Shown here piece after piece: positions 43,832 to 54,400 of a DNA stretch of 64,000 nt. The stretch comes from Faecalimonas sp. GTDB lineage: Bacteria > Bacillota > Clostridia > Lachnospirales > Lachnospiraceae. The number at the start of each line of letters is the position of its first letter. The first letter of the stretch is position 1. Under the pieces are notes generated by a model. The model searched no databases, was not told where the DNA came from, and was given only the letters and a program-made list of their open reading frames with translations. Where the stretch lies: NCBI GenBank assembly GCA_029264305.1, contig JARICA010000008.1, positions 62,001-126,000 on the forward strand, written 5' to 3'. The position numbers and the translations under genes are program-made.

Positions 43832-46800
43832 ATGAAAAAGAAGAAACTTGCACGAGTTAGTGCGACGGTCTTAGCAACAGTACTAGCATTTACTGGGACG
43901 GGACTTACAAGTTTTGCTGCAAATGGTTTGCAAGTAAAAGTTCAATCGGATTCACAGACACAGATGAGTTCAGAATTAGAAATTGTGTATGCGAATAATT
44001 ATAATAACGTAAATATTCGAACACAAAATTTTGATGACAACTGGAAATTTTATTTGGGAGATGCAGGAGATGCACAAGCAAATGCGTTCGATGATTCCAA
44101 ATGGGAGAGTATTTCCATTCCCCATGATTATAGTATTCAACAAGATTATACGACAGCACTAGATGCAGAAAGTGGATATCTTTCAGGGGGAACGGGCTGG
44201 TATAGAAAACATTTTGTAGTCGGACAAGAATTTGCCGGAAAAGAACTTCGTCTTGATTTTGATGGAGTATATATGAATGCAACAGTATATATCAATGGTG
44301 AAAAAGTAGGTACACATCCTTTTGGTTACACACCATTTTCTTTTGATATTTCTGATAAGGTTAAAATTGGAGAAGAAAACGTAGTTGCAGTTAAGGTAGA
44401 GCATAAAACACCATCTAGTCGTTGGTATTCTGGCAGTGGTATTTATCGTAGCGTAAATTTATCTGTGATGGATAAAGTGCATATTGGATTAAATGGAACA
44501 AAAGTAGAAACACCTAAATTAGAAACAGAAAAGGGAAATAATGTTACTACGAATGTAAAAACAACCGTATTAAATGAAAGTAAAGAAGCGACGAATGTGA
44601 CTTTAACACATACAATCTACAAAAAAGGTACAAAGGAAAGCATCGGTACTTCTACAACAAATGCGAAAAATATTCCAGCAGGTACGGAAGCAGTTATTGA
44701 TGCTAATGTGCAAGCAAAGAATCCTACACTATGGAGTCCTGAAAATCCTGCACTTTATACTATTCATACAGAGGTAAAAGTCGGGAATAAAGTGGTAGAT
44801 ACATATGATACAGAATATGGTTTCCGTTATTTTAGTATGGATAAAGATCACGGTGCATTTTTAAATGGTAATAAAATCAAATTAAAAGGTGTATGTATGC
44901 ATCATGATCAAGGGGCACTTGGGGCAGCAGCTTATAGACGCGCAATTGAACGCCAAGTAGATATTTTAAAAGAAATGGGATGTAACTCTATCCGTGTAAC
45001 ACATAATCCAGCAGCCTCTGCTTTAATTGAAATTTGCAATGAAAAAGGAATGCTTGTGATTGATGAAATGTTCGATGGATGGCAACATGCAAAAAACAAT
45101 AATAACAATGATTACTCTGTATGGTTTAATAAACAAATTGAATCAGGCAATACAATTATTGGAAAGAAAGACAATATGACATGGGCTGAGTTTGATTTGA
45201 AAGCAGCAATCAATCGTGGAAAAAATGCACCTTCTATTATCATGTGGTCTCTTGGAAATGAGATTCAAGAAGGTACAGGTGGAAAAACAGGCTTCCAGCA
45301 AAAAGCTCCAGATTTAATTAGATGGGCTCAGGAAGCTGACAGTACAAGAATGGTAACAATCGGAAGTAATGCGGTAAAAGGTGCAGCTACTGGAGAGCAT
45401 GCAAATATTGCCGATTTATTGACAAAAGCAGGGGGGGCTTCTGGAACAAACTATTCAAAGGACAAACAGTATGATGAGGCACATAAAGCACATCCGACAT
45501 GGAAAATTTATGGTTCTGAAACTGCATCATCTATAAATAGCCGTGGCGTTTACTACCATAAAGGTACAGGTGGACGATATGAAAAAACAAGACAGTTGAC
45601 TTCCTATGATAAGTCAAAGGTAGGTTGGGGAGCTTTGGCAAGCGAAGCTTGGTATGATGTTATCACAAGAGATTTCGTAGCAGGAGAATATGTATGGACA
45701 GGTTTTGATTATATTGGTGAACCAACTCCTTGGAATGGAACTTATCCAGGAGAAATGGACACAAACAATTTTGAAACAAATCCGAAAAATTCTTACTTTG
45801 GAATTATTGATACAGCAGGTTTCCCAAAAGATAGTTATTATTTTTATCAAAGTCAATGGAATGATAAGGTAAATACACTTCATGTTCTTCCAACATGGAA
45901 TAAAGATGGTCTTGTAGTAGACAACAAAGGAAACGTAGAAGTTGTTGTATATTCTGATGCAGCTAAGGTAGAATTGAAGTTAAATGGAAAAAGTTTAGGT
46001 ACAAAAGAATTTGAAACAAAAACAACGAAAGATGGATATACTTATAAAAAGGTAAAAGGAACAAGAGATAGTCATGAAAATTTATACATGACTTGGGAAG
46101 TTCCGTATGCAGCAGGAACTTTGGAAGCGATTGCTTATGATGAAAGTGGAAAGAAAATTGAAAAAACACAGGGACGTTCTGTAGTAAAAACAGCAGAAAA
46201 AGAAGCGAATTTATCTGTTAGTGCAGATCGAAAAGAAATCGTAGCAGATGGAAAAGATCTTTCTTACATTACAGTTGATGTAACAGATGCAAAAGGAAAT
46301 ATAGTTCCAGATGCAGATGACCGTGTGAAATTTACTGTAAAGGGAGATGGAGTTTTAGTAGGTGTAGACAATGGAAGTTCTCCAGATCATGACTCTTACA
46401 AAGCAGATAATAGAAGAGCATTTAGTGGAAAAGTACTTGCAATCGTAAAATCCACAAAAAAAGCAGGAGAATTTACAGTGACTGCATCAGCAGAAGGATT
46501 AAAATCTTCTGAAGTGAAGGTGAAAACAACACCGGTGAAAAGCGATAGTGTAGAAAAACAGATAGATAGCTATTACATGGCAAAGAACTATTATGTGAAA
46601 GCAAATGTAGAACCAAAACTTGCAGATACAATTGAAGTTCGTTATTCGGATGGAACAAAAGCAAGTAAAAAAGTTACATGGGATAAAATTCCTGCAGATA
46701 AACTTACACAGACAGGAACATTTGTTGTAAAAGGTGTCGTAGAAGATGCTGGAAAAGTTTCTGTAAATGTAAATGTGATTGATGAAATAGGTGGTATGCT

Positions 46801-49090
46801 AAATTATTCTGCGACAACACCACTTGGGAAAAAACCAGTACTTCCAGAACGTAGACCAGTTGTACTTGCAAATGGCGAAGTGTTAACTACAACATTTGAG
46901 GTGAACTGGGATGAACCGAAGGATGAAGTATATAACAAAGAGCAAACAGTTGTTGTGAAAGGAAAAGCAAATGTCTTAGGACAAGAATTGCCAGTAACAG
47001 CATCTATTCGCGTACAAAAGGCACAATTTGATATTGGCAGCAGTGTTTCTAAAGATGCAGCGGAAGTAAAAGAAAATTGCAAGAAGATATCAGATACATT
47101 GGCTGCAATTCATGATGGAAATACAAAATATCAGGCTGTAGGAGAAAACACACCAAATCCAAGTCTGTGGTCAAACTATGCAAATTCACAAGGTGCGGAT
47201 GGAGTAAACAAGGCAGAATTAACATTCCGTTATGATACAACATTTGCGTTAGGTGAAGTAGTCATTCACTTTGCAAAAGATAGTTGGTCTGCTAGATATC
47301 CAGATGCAGGAAAAACAGAAATATATGTATCTGCTTCCGGTGAAGCCAATAGTTGGATAAAGGTAGAAGCTAATGAAACAATGGGACAAGAAGTTGCCGG
47401 ACCTGTAGCAAATACAGGGGTAAAACCATACAAATATTCTTTTAGTTCACCATATGGTGCTACATTTGTTAAAATCTGTTTAACAAATAAAGAAGAAAAT
47501 CTCGGAAATCGTAAGCCGTGTACTGCAATTACAGAAGTAGAGTTGAAAAAGGCTAACGAAAAATTTGTTACAAATGCAACTGCAAAATTAGAATCATTAA
47601 CATTAAATGGAGAAGTATTACCAAGTGATGTTTTAGAAAAAGGAACATATTCCACACCGGCACTTGTTGCTAATTTAGAAAATGTAAAGGGTGCTGATAA
47701 TGCTGCGGTAACAATTCTTCCAGAATATAAAGAAGTAGTAAGAGTAATTATTGAATCAGAAGATCATGCAACTAGAAATGTTTTTGAAATCAAATTGAAT
47801 CAAGAAGCAAATCAGAGACCAGATTCTTCAAATTTAGATTATCCGATTAGCAAATTAAAAGGTAGGGTAATTGCTGGAAATGAACTTCCAAATCCAACAC
47901 AAAATGAAGGTTCTAAAGAATATGTAATTGATGGAAAAGCAGATACACATTGGCATACAGACTGGTCAAACGGCAATCCAGATACGCCTCTTGAAAAACG
48001 TTGGATAGGTTTTAATTTTGAAAAACCAGTTAAAATTGATGCGCTTCGTTATCTTCCAAGAACAAAAGATGGAAATAATGGTTCTGTAACAGAATATAAG
48101 GTAGAATACAAAGCAACTGATGATGCAGATTGGAAAGTAGCTCCAATTTTAAAACCAGACGGTTCTACAGCAGAGACAGGAACATGGGATAAAGAAGATT
48201 CTTCATGGAAATTAGCTACTTTTGAACCGATTACTGTAAAGCAAGTTCGTTTAGTAGGGGTACACACATGGTTAGATAGTAAGCCAGATAAACATATGGC
48301 GGCTGCAGAACTTCGTGCGCGAACAGTAAAAGAAACAATAGATCTTTCAAAACCAGAAAATGGAATTAAAGTTGAGGTTCTTGGATTAAATGATAAAGGT
48401 GAAATTGAAGTTCCGGTAGTTAATGCGGAAAATCCAGTAAAACCAGCAGTAAAAGTAACGGATAAAGAAGGAAATATTCTAAAATGGGGAATTGATTATA
48501 AAGTAGGTTATGAAAATAACACAGTTTTTTCTACAAATGGAAGCAAAGCGAAAGTAATTGTAGAAGGTATGATTGATTATTCTGGAAAAGTTTCTAAAGA
48601 ATTTTCAATTACAAAAACACCAAAACAGATATCTAGTATTTTTGTGAAAGAAAATCCGAAAAAGAATTATTTAGTTGGAGAAAAATTCTCTCCATCAGGA
48701 CTTGTTTTGACACTTGTTTATAATGATAAGACAGAAGAAGAGGTTGCTTATTCAGAAGCAACAGCAAAAGATTTTGCATTTACCCCAACTCTTGATAAGT
48801 CTTTAACAGAAACAGATAAACAGGTGACAGTAACATATGCTGGAAAGAGTGTAAAAATTGATATTACAGTATCGCCAGCTAGTAAACCAAATCCTGAAAA
48901 GCCAAATAAACCAAATGCAGATAAAATTGAAGGAAATACCTCAAATAGCGGACAACAACATAATACAACTACAAGTTCTCATCCAGTTAAAACAGGAGAT
49001 TCAGCGAATGTTGTAATTCCTATTACTATGATGGTTGTAGCAATTTTTGGAATAGGTGCAGTTGTCATTTTTAAAAGAAAAAGAAAATAA
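43832..49090 (+). CDS. Cell-wall-anchored GH2 beta-galactosidase (BgaA-like)
   Basis: A 1752-residue secreted exo-glycosidase. After the signal peptide (residues 1-30) come the GH2 sugar-binding fold (about 55-220), an Ig-like domain, and the TIM barrel (about 335-650) with 'CMHHDQGALGAAAYRRAIE', acid/base E477 in 'SLGNEIQEG' and nucleophile E563 in 'YGSETASS'. The 'HHDQGALG' loop is as in streptococcal BgaA. Then come several bacterial Ig-like modules, two discoidin/F5-8-type carbohydrate-binding regions (about 1110-1270 and 1390-1500), another Ig-like module, and a C-terminal 'HPVKTGD' sorting motif, hydrophobic helix and Lys/Arg tail. Expected to remove terminal galactose from host glycans at the cell surface. 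AGAGGAGG precedes the ATG. Confidence 0.9.
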   Translation: MKKKKLARVSATVLATVLAFTGTGLTSFAANGLQVKVQSDSQTQMSSELEIVYANNYNNVNIRTQNFDDNWKFYLGDAGDAQANAFDDSKWESISIPHDYSIQQDYTTALDAESGYLSGGTGWYRKHFVVGQEFAGKELRLDFDGVYMNATVYINGEKVGTHPFGYTPFSFDISDKVKIGEENVVAVKVEHKTPSSRWYSGSGIYRSVNLSVMDKVHIGLNGTKVETPKLETEKGNNVTTNVKTTVLNESKEATNVTLTHTIYKKGTKESIGTSTTNAKNIPAGTEAVIDANVQAKNPTLWSPENPALYTIHTEVKVGNKVVDTYDTEYGFRYFSMDKDHGAFLNGNKIKLKGVCMHHDQGALGAAAYRRAIERQVDILKEMGCNSIRVTHNPAASALIEICNEKGMLVIDEMFDGWQHAKNNNNNDYSVWFNKQIESGNTIIGKKDNMTWAEFDLKAAINRGKNAPSIIMWSLGNEIQEGTGGKTGFQQKAPDLIRWAQEADSTRMVTIGSNAVKGAATGEHANIADLLTKAGGASGTNYSKDKQYDEAHKAHPTWKIYGSETASSINSRGVYYHKGTGGRYEKTRQLTSYDKSKVGWGALASEAWYDVITRDFVAGEYVWTGFDYIGEPTPWNGTYPGEMDTNNFETNPKNSYFGIIDTAGFPKDSYYFYQSQWNDKVNTLHVLPTWNKDGLVVDNKGNVEVVVYSDAAKVELKLNGKSLGTKEFETKTTKDGYTYKKVKGTRDSHENLYMTWEVPYAAGTLEAIAYDESGKKIEKTQGRSVVKTAEKEANLSVSADRKEIVADGKDLSYITVDVTDAKGNIVPDADDRVKFTVKGDGVLVGVDNGSSPDHDSYKADNRRAFSGKVLAIVKSTKKAGEFTVTASAEGLKSSEVKVKTTPVKSDSVEKQIDSYYMAKNYYVKANVEPKLADTIEVRYSDGTKASKKVTWDKIPADKLTQTGTFVVKGVVEDAGKVSVNVNVIDEIGGMLNYSATTPLGKKPVLPERRPVVLANGEVLTTTFEVNWDEPKDEVYNKEQTVVVKGKANVLGQELPVTASIRVQKAQFDIGSSVSKDAAEVKENCKKISDTLAAIHDGNTKYQAVGENTPNPSLWSNYANSQGADGVNKAELTFRYDTTFALGEVVIHFAKDSWSARYPDAGKTEIYVSASGEANSWIKVEANETMGQEVAGPVANTGVKPYKYSFSSPYGATFVKICLTNKEENLGNRKPCTAITEVELKKANEKFVTNATAKLESLTLNGEVLPSDVLEKGTYSTPALVANLENVKGADNAAVTILPEYKEVVRVIIESEDHATRNVFEIKLNQEANQRPDSSNLDYPISKLKGRVIAGNELPNPTQNEGSKEYVIDGKADTHWHTDWSNGNPDTPLEKRWIGFNFEKPVKIDALRYLPRTKDGNNGSVTEYKVEYKATDDADWKVAPILKPDGSTAETGTWDKEDSSWKLATFEPITVKQVRLVGVHTWLDSKPDKHMAAAELRARTVKETIDLSKPENGIKVEVLGLNDKGEIEVPVVNAENPVKPAVKVTDKEGNILKWGIDYKVGYENNTVFSTNGSKAKVIVEGMIDYSGKVSKEFSITKTPKQISSIFVKENPKKNYLVGEKFSPSGLVLTLVYNDKTEEEVAYSEATAKDFAFTPTLDKSLTETDKQVTVTYAGKSVKIDITVSPASKPNPEKPNKPNADKIEGNTSNSGQQHNTTTSSHPVKTGDSANVVIPITMMVVAIFGIGAVVIFKRKRK

Positions 49091-49111
49091 TTTTTAGTTA
49101 GATATGAAAAG

Positions 49112-49157
49112 AGCGTTGCGCAATAAATGAGTTCATTTATTACGTGACGCTTTTTTT
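49112..49157 (+). terminator. Terminator after the GH2 gene
   Basis: A 19-position imperfect stem (49112-49130 with 49133-49151) with one mismatch and two wobbles, then seven T. Confidence 0.8.
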
Positions 49158-49235
49158 GGAGGAATATGTTTGTATTGCACAATATATACGGGTAAAATGA
49201 TTGAAAATTATTATTTTTTTGTATATATTATCAGA

Positions 49236-49264
49236 TTGACCTATTTTGGTGTGCGTTGTATCAT
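49236..49264 (+). promoter_or_regulatory. Promoter of the transglutaminase/LRR gene
   Basis: TTGACC (49236-49241) and TATCAT (49259-49264), spacing 17, lie 84 bases before the gene at 49348. Confidence 0.55.
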
Positions 49265-49347
49265 GAAGAGTATGAGAATTGATGCATAATTTCGTCATAA
49301 TTACTAATTGATGGAAATTGAAATGGAATAAGAAAGAGAGAAAATTT

Positions 49348-51402
49348 ATGAAAAGAAAAAAAATATGGCTAACATTAGGAATCATGGTATCTGCAGTAAG
49401 TATTTCAGTAACGACAATACCTAATCAAAGGGAAGTATATGCAAAAACAGAGTATATGCAAACGATGTCAAATGAGAAAAAAAACATTTCTCCAAAAGAA
49501 TATAATAGATTAGCATTAGAATTTGTAAAATCACTAAAGCCTGATACATTTAAGACGTGGGATCAGTCTATTGCTAAAATGACAGAAGAAGAGGCAAGGG
49601 AGATTAAATCATTTTTAGATCAGAATATTATTAAAAATGAAAAAGATGATTATCAGAAAGCAAAAAAAATTTATGAGTGGATTATGAAAAACATTAGATA
49701 TGCAAGACCACAGGATCAAAATGTAGGATTAAGACCATACGATGTTTTTAAATATAAGGTTGCGGTTTGTGGAGGATATTCTAATTTGTATAAAGCTATG
49801 TTAAATCTTGAGGGAATTCCATCTGTATTAGTTACAGGAAATACATCAGCAGGTGCTCATGAATGGAATATGGTATATGCGAATGGAAAATGGTTTTTTT
49901 CCGATAGTACATGGGGAAGTAGTGATGAAAAATGGTTTGATTATGGATTTGAACAATTTGCTAAGGATCATATGGTTTTAGATGTACAACAAGTTTTTAC
50001 CACAGATGAGAATGGAGTTATTTTGGGATTTCATAAAGGAATGGCTGTTATAGGTGTGAAAAATGGGATAAAAACATTAACTGTTCCAAAGAAATATAAT
50101 GGAACTGATGTTACATCAGTGGCATATACAGTGTTTGATGAAAAATATGCACTTGAGAATATTATATTAACTGAAAAAGTTACAAATGTGGATGTGGAAA
50201 GTCAATCTAAAATGTTAAAGAGTATAAAAGTTCCTCAAGAAAACACATATTATGCTTCTAAAGATGGAGTGTTATTTACAAAAGATTTTTCTAGAATTTT
50301 AATGTATCCTTTTGCAAAGGAAGAAAGAAGTTTTGTTATACCAAAAGAAGTAAGAGAATATGATTCAAAAGAAACATTTAAAACGCCACAGTTAGGTGAG
50401 ATTTTAGTGGAAGAAGGAAATAAAACTTTTTCTTCTTATGATGGGGCGATTTATAATAAAGAAAAAACAATGCTTCTTACAGTTCCAGAGGGAAAAAATA
50501 AAATTTATATTCCTGGAACTGTTGTTTTAGATAATATTGCTTTGAATGGAAAACAGAATTTAAAAGAAGTTATTCTAGAAGACGGAATGAAAAATATTCC
50601 ACCATATACATTTAGTGGATGTACAGGTTTGAAGAAAATTTACATACCTGCATCTGTAACAAATATTGCGAAAGAATCTTTCAATGCTGTGGATTTGAAA
50701 GAAGTAATTGTTTGCGGACAAAGAAATAGTGAAGCAGAAAAATTTGCGAAAATAAATGGAATGAAATTTGAAGATGTGAAAGCATTGGAAATAAAATTAA
50801 AGGAAACAAAAGAGGTTATTGCTAAAGCCAAAGAATTTGAAGATGTGGATAAGTATACAGAAGAAAGTGTAGAAATATTACGTAAAGTTATTAATGAAGC
50901 AGAAAAGACAGTACAAATAGAAGGTGTAACAGTAGAAGAATTGGATAGAGTTATTGAAAAACTGAATACTACTATTTCTGCAATGGAAGAAAAGATAGAA
51001 CCTGAAAAACCACAAGTTTCTAAAGAAATTCAAAGGAAGATAGAAGAAGTCAATACGTTGCTTAAAAAAGCAGAAAAATATGATAATACAAATAAATATA
51101 CAGAAGAAAGTATAGCGGTATTGCGTAAAGTCATTAAAGAAGGAAAAGTTGTAGTGGCTAAAGAGAACGTAACAGTAGAAGAATTGGATACAATTATAAT
51201 GAAATTAAATAAATCTATTGCTGAAATGAAAGAGGTGGAAATAAAAAATCCACCAAAAGACGAAAAAACACAGGGGAATATGTTGCAAGAAGAGCAAGGA
51301 AATGTACCGAAAACAGCAGATACATCTGTTCCAGGAATAGCTGGATTGGGAGGAATGGTGAGTATGGCAATTATTGCGTTCTTACAAAAGAAAAAAAGAT
51401 AA
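49348..51402 (+). CDS. Secreted transglutaminase-like/BspA LRR protein with FIVAR domains and wall anchor
   Basis: A 684-residue protein with a signal peptide (residues 1-32) and a transglutaminase-like domain (about 85-200) holding the C141-H171-D186 triad in 'VAVCGGYSN', 'GAHEWNMVY' and 'SDSTWG'. Five or so BspA-type leucine-rich repeats follow (about 225-450, 'GCTGLKKIYIPASVTNIAKESF'). Two FIVAR-like helical domains (about 455-540 and 560-640) and the sorting signal 'VPKTADT', helix and Lys/Arg tail complete it. Could be a protease or crosslinking enzyme displayed on the wall. ATG 49348 chosen behind AGAAAGAGAG; the upstream in-frame TTG lacks a site. Confidence 0.85.
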   Translation: MKRKKIWLTLGIMVSAVSISVTTIPNQREVYAKTEYMQTMSNEKKNISPKEYNRLALEFVKSLKPDTFKTWDQSIAKMTEEEAREIKSFLDQNIIKNEKDDYQKAKKIYEWIMKNIRYARPQDQNVGLRPYDVFKYKVAVCGGYSNLYKAMLNLEGIPSVLVTGNTSAGAHEWNMVYANGKWFFSDSTWGSSDEKWFDYGFEQFAKDHMVLDVQQVFTTDENGVILGFHKGMAVIGVKNGIKTLTVPKKYNGTDVTSVAYTVFDEKYALENIILTEKVTNVDVESQSKMLKSIKVPQENTYYASKDGVLFTKDFSRILMYPFAKEERSFVIPKEVREYDSKETFKTPQLGEILVEEGNKTFSSYDGAIYNKEKTMLLTVPEGKNKIYIPGTVVLDNIALNGKQNLKEVILEDGMKNIPPYTFSGCTGLKKIYIPASVTNIAKESFNAVDLKEVIVCGQRNSEAEKFAKINGMKFEDVKALEIKLKETKEVIAKAKEFEDVDKYTEESVEILRKVINEAEKTVQIEGVTVEELDRVIEKLNTTISAMEEKIEPEKPQVSKEIQRKIEEVNTLLKKAEKYDNTNKYTEESIAVLRKVIKEGKVVVAKENVTVEELDTIIMKLNKSIAEMKEVEIKNPPKDEKTQGNMLQEEQGNVPKTADTSVPGIAGLGGMVSMAIIAFLQKKKR

Positions 51403-51467
51403 AAACAAGGTTGTGATAAAGTAAATAGACTTAAATAAGATAGCAATATGGAAAGTGAGGAAGGGAA

Positions 51468-54400
51468 ATGAAGAAGAAAAAAGTGTTGGCACTTTTATTA
51501 GCGGCTACGTTAACTATGGGAAATCTATCTTCCATTCATATGGTACAGGCAGCAGGAGAAGAGATTACGCAAGAACAAGAAGCCATGACGAAACGTGTGA
51601 CAGAAAAAAATATTGCTTTAAATAGACCAGCAAGAGCTTCAAAATATTTAGGACAAACAGATGGAAATCCAGCGAGATTACCGAGTCTTGCATTTGATGG
51701 TAAAGGGGATAATCAGACTTCAGAGAGTATGCATAGTCGTTGGCAAAGTGGAGATGACGATACATTTACAGAACAATGGTTGGAAGTAGATTTAGGAAAT
51801 GCAGCAAAGGTTTCAGATATAACAGTAAAGTTTTTTGCAAAGTTATATGGAAATTTTGTTATTGAAACTTCAGATAGCAACGGAGATCAGGCAAAATGGA
51901 CAGAGGTAGGGAAACTGGATATTCCATCAGGGGATGCTGCTAATATTATCAAAACAGTAGATTTGAAAAAGAATGGAAAACCTACACAAGTGTCTAGATA
52001 TGTACGTCTTCGTTTTACTTCTGCAAATCAAAATGCATTAAAAAGAAGTATTGGTATTTATGAATGCGAAGTGCATGGGGAATTGGATAGTCCAGATAAA
52101 CCAAACACAATTACAGGAAATATTGCTAAGGGAAAACGAGTAGAAGCTTCAGGTGTAGAAGCAGAAGCACAACAGTTTAAAGCAGAATTGGCTGTAGATG
52201 GAGATAAAACAAGCGATACATCTAGATGGTCAGCACCTAAGATGAAGAACGGAACAACTCCGAATCAAAATCAAACAATGCAATGGTTTGAAATCAATCT
52301 TGGAAATGAAGTGACAGATATTACAAGTATTGATGTGACTTTCTTTAAAAAAGTATTTTCAACAGATTTTGTTATCAAGACAAAAGAAAATAAAAATGAT
52401 GCTTGGGGAGAGCCTATTAAAACATTTAAATGTGAACCTTCCGGTGATGTAAAAGATGAGAATAAGAAGGTAAGCATTACCGATGTAAAAAATCTAAAAA
52501 AATATGTTCGTTTTGAATTTAATAAAGTAAATACAAGCGCAGGAGGAAATAGTGTTTCTGTGCGTGAAATTGAGATTAATGGAACGCAGGTGCAAGTACC
52601 AAATGAAGCAGAATCGGCACAGGAAGTTATTGATGCTATAAAAGGATTGGAACAAATCACAGCAGATATGGCAGAAGTTCCACTTCCGACAGTGCCTGAA
52701 GGGTATGAAATTCATGTGAAAGGAAGTGAATTCCCACAGGTTATTGCCGATGATGGAAAGATTACAGATTACAATATCTACGACTATAACAATATGGAAA
52801 TTATGTTAGAAGTTGTAAATAAAGAAGATGAAAATGATAAAGCGCAAAAAACTTTCCAAGTGTCTGTGCCGAAAAAAACACAGAAGCATGCTGAACTTTT
52901 TCCAAAAGTAGAAAAACAGAATGCTGAACCAAAAGTCATACCAAGTATACAGGAGTGGTATGGATATAATGGAGAAGTGCAACTTAGCAAAGACTCTCGC
53001 ATCATTGTAAAAGATCATGCAAATTTGAATGTGAATAAAATTGCAAAACGTCTACAAAAAGATTTAAAAGAGATTACAGGAATGGAACTTTCGATTGTTA
53101 GTGGACAAAATGGGAATGGAAATGACATTGTCATTGAGTCAGCAACAAAAGATGTATACTCACTTGGAAAAGAAGGGTATTTATTACAGGCAGATGATAA
53201 AGGAATTCATATTATTGCCAATGGTTATAATGGATGCTTGTATGGTGCGATGACATTGGAACAAGTACTTTACACACAAAAAGGTAAATTTACTTTTCCT
53301 AAAGGTGTGGCAAGAGATTTCTCTAAATATGAAGTTAGAGGTGTTATGATTGATATTGCAAGAACACCATATCGTATAGATGCTTTAGAAGATATTGTAA
53401 AAGCTCTATCATTTTATAAAATCAATGAAGTGCAATTCCATTTGAATGATAATCGCCATGTGCCAGGAAATAAAGATCGAGATAAATATGAGCATTGGAA
53501 AGATGTGGAAGGTATGTTCCGTTTAGAAAGTGATACATTTCCAGGTTTGGTGACAACTCCGAAAAAAGATAAATATTATAATGAAGTATTTGGAGGAACT
53601 CCTCAATATACAAAAGAAGAGTATAAAAATTTGCAGAAAATGGCTATGGATTATGGAATCAATCCAATTTCTGAGATTGATGCACCGGGACATTCCCTTC
53701 TGTTTACGAAATATGTAAAAAATAATTTGGAAGAGGTAAAGAAAAAAGTTCCTGGGGTTACAGGAAATATTAATGCAGATAAAGATTGGGAACTTTTGGC
53801 AATGACAGGAGAAAAGAAAAATTCTGCATTTGCATTTATGAATGCCTTATTTGATGAATATTTGAGAGAAAATGTTTTCTTAGGAGACACAGTAAATATT
53901 GGGGCAGATGAATATTGGAATATTACACCTGAAGAACGAAAAGGTGTGCAAACTTATATTCGTCAAACAGCAGATCATATTAAACAGCACAATAAAAAAG
54001 TACGTATGTGGGGTTCGACAAAACAGTTTTTCGCTAATCAAGAAGAAGCAAAGGCATATAATGATATTGAAATTGATTTTTGGTCAAACTCTTGGGAAGA
54101 TGCTCAGAGCAGAATTCAACAAGGATATAAAGTAGTTAATGTAGATTCTTTCCATTTATATGGAAACCCTGGAAGAGATAAAAGAGATATTGTAAATGTA
54201 GAGCATATTTTTAACAACTGGAATCCTACAGTAATGACAGGCAGTAATGATGTGAAGAAATCAGAGCCAAATCTTCTTGGAGCAAAAACAGCGCTTTGGG
54301 CAGATATTAGCGATATGGGCGTTACAGAAAGAGATAACTTTGAACGAATTTTACGTCAAGCAGCTGTGCTTAGTGAAAAAACATGGGGTGGAACAGATGA

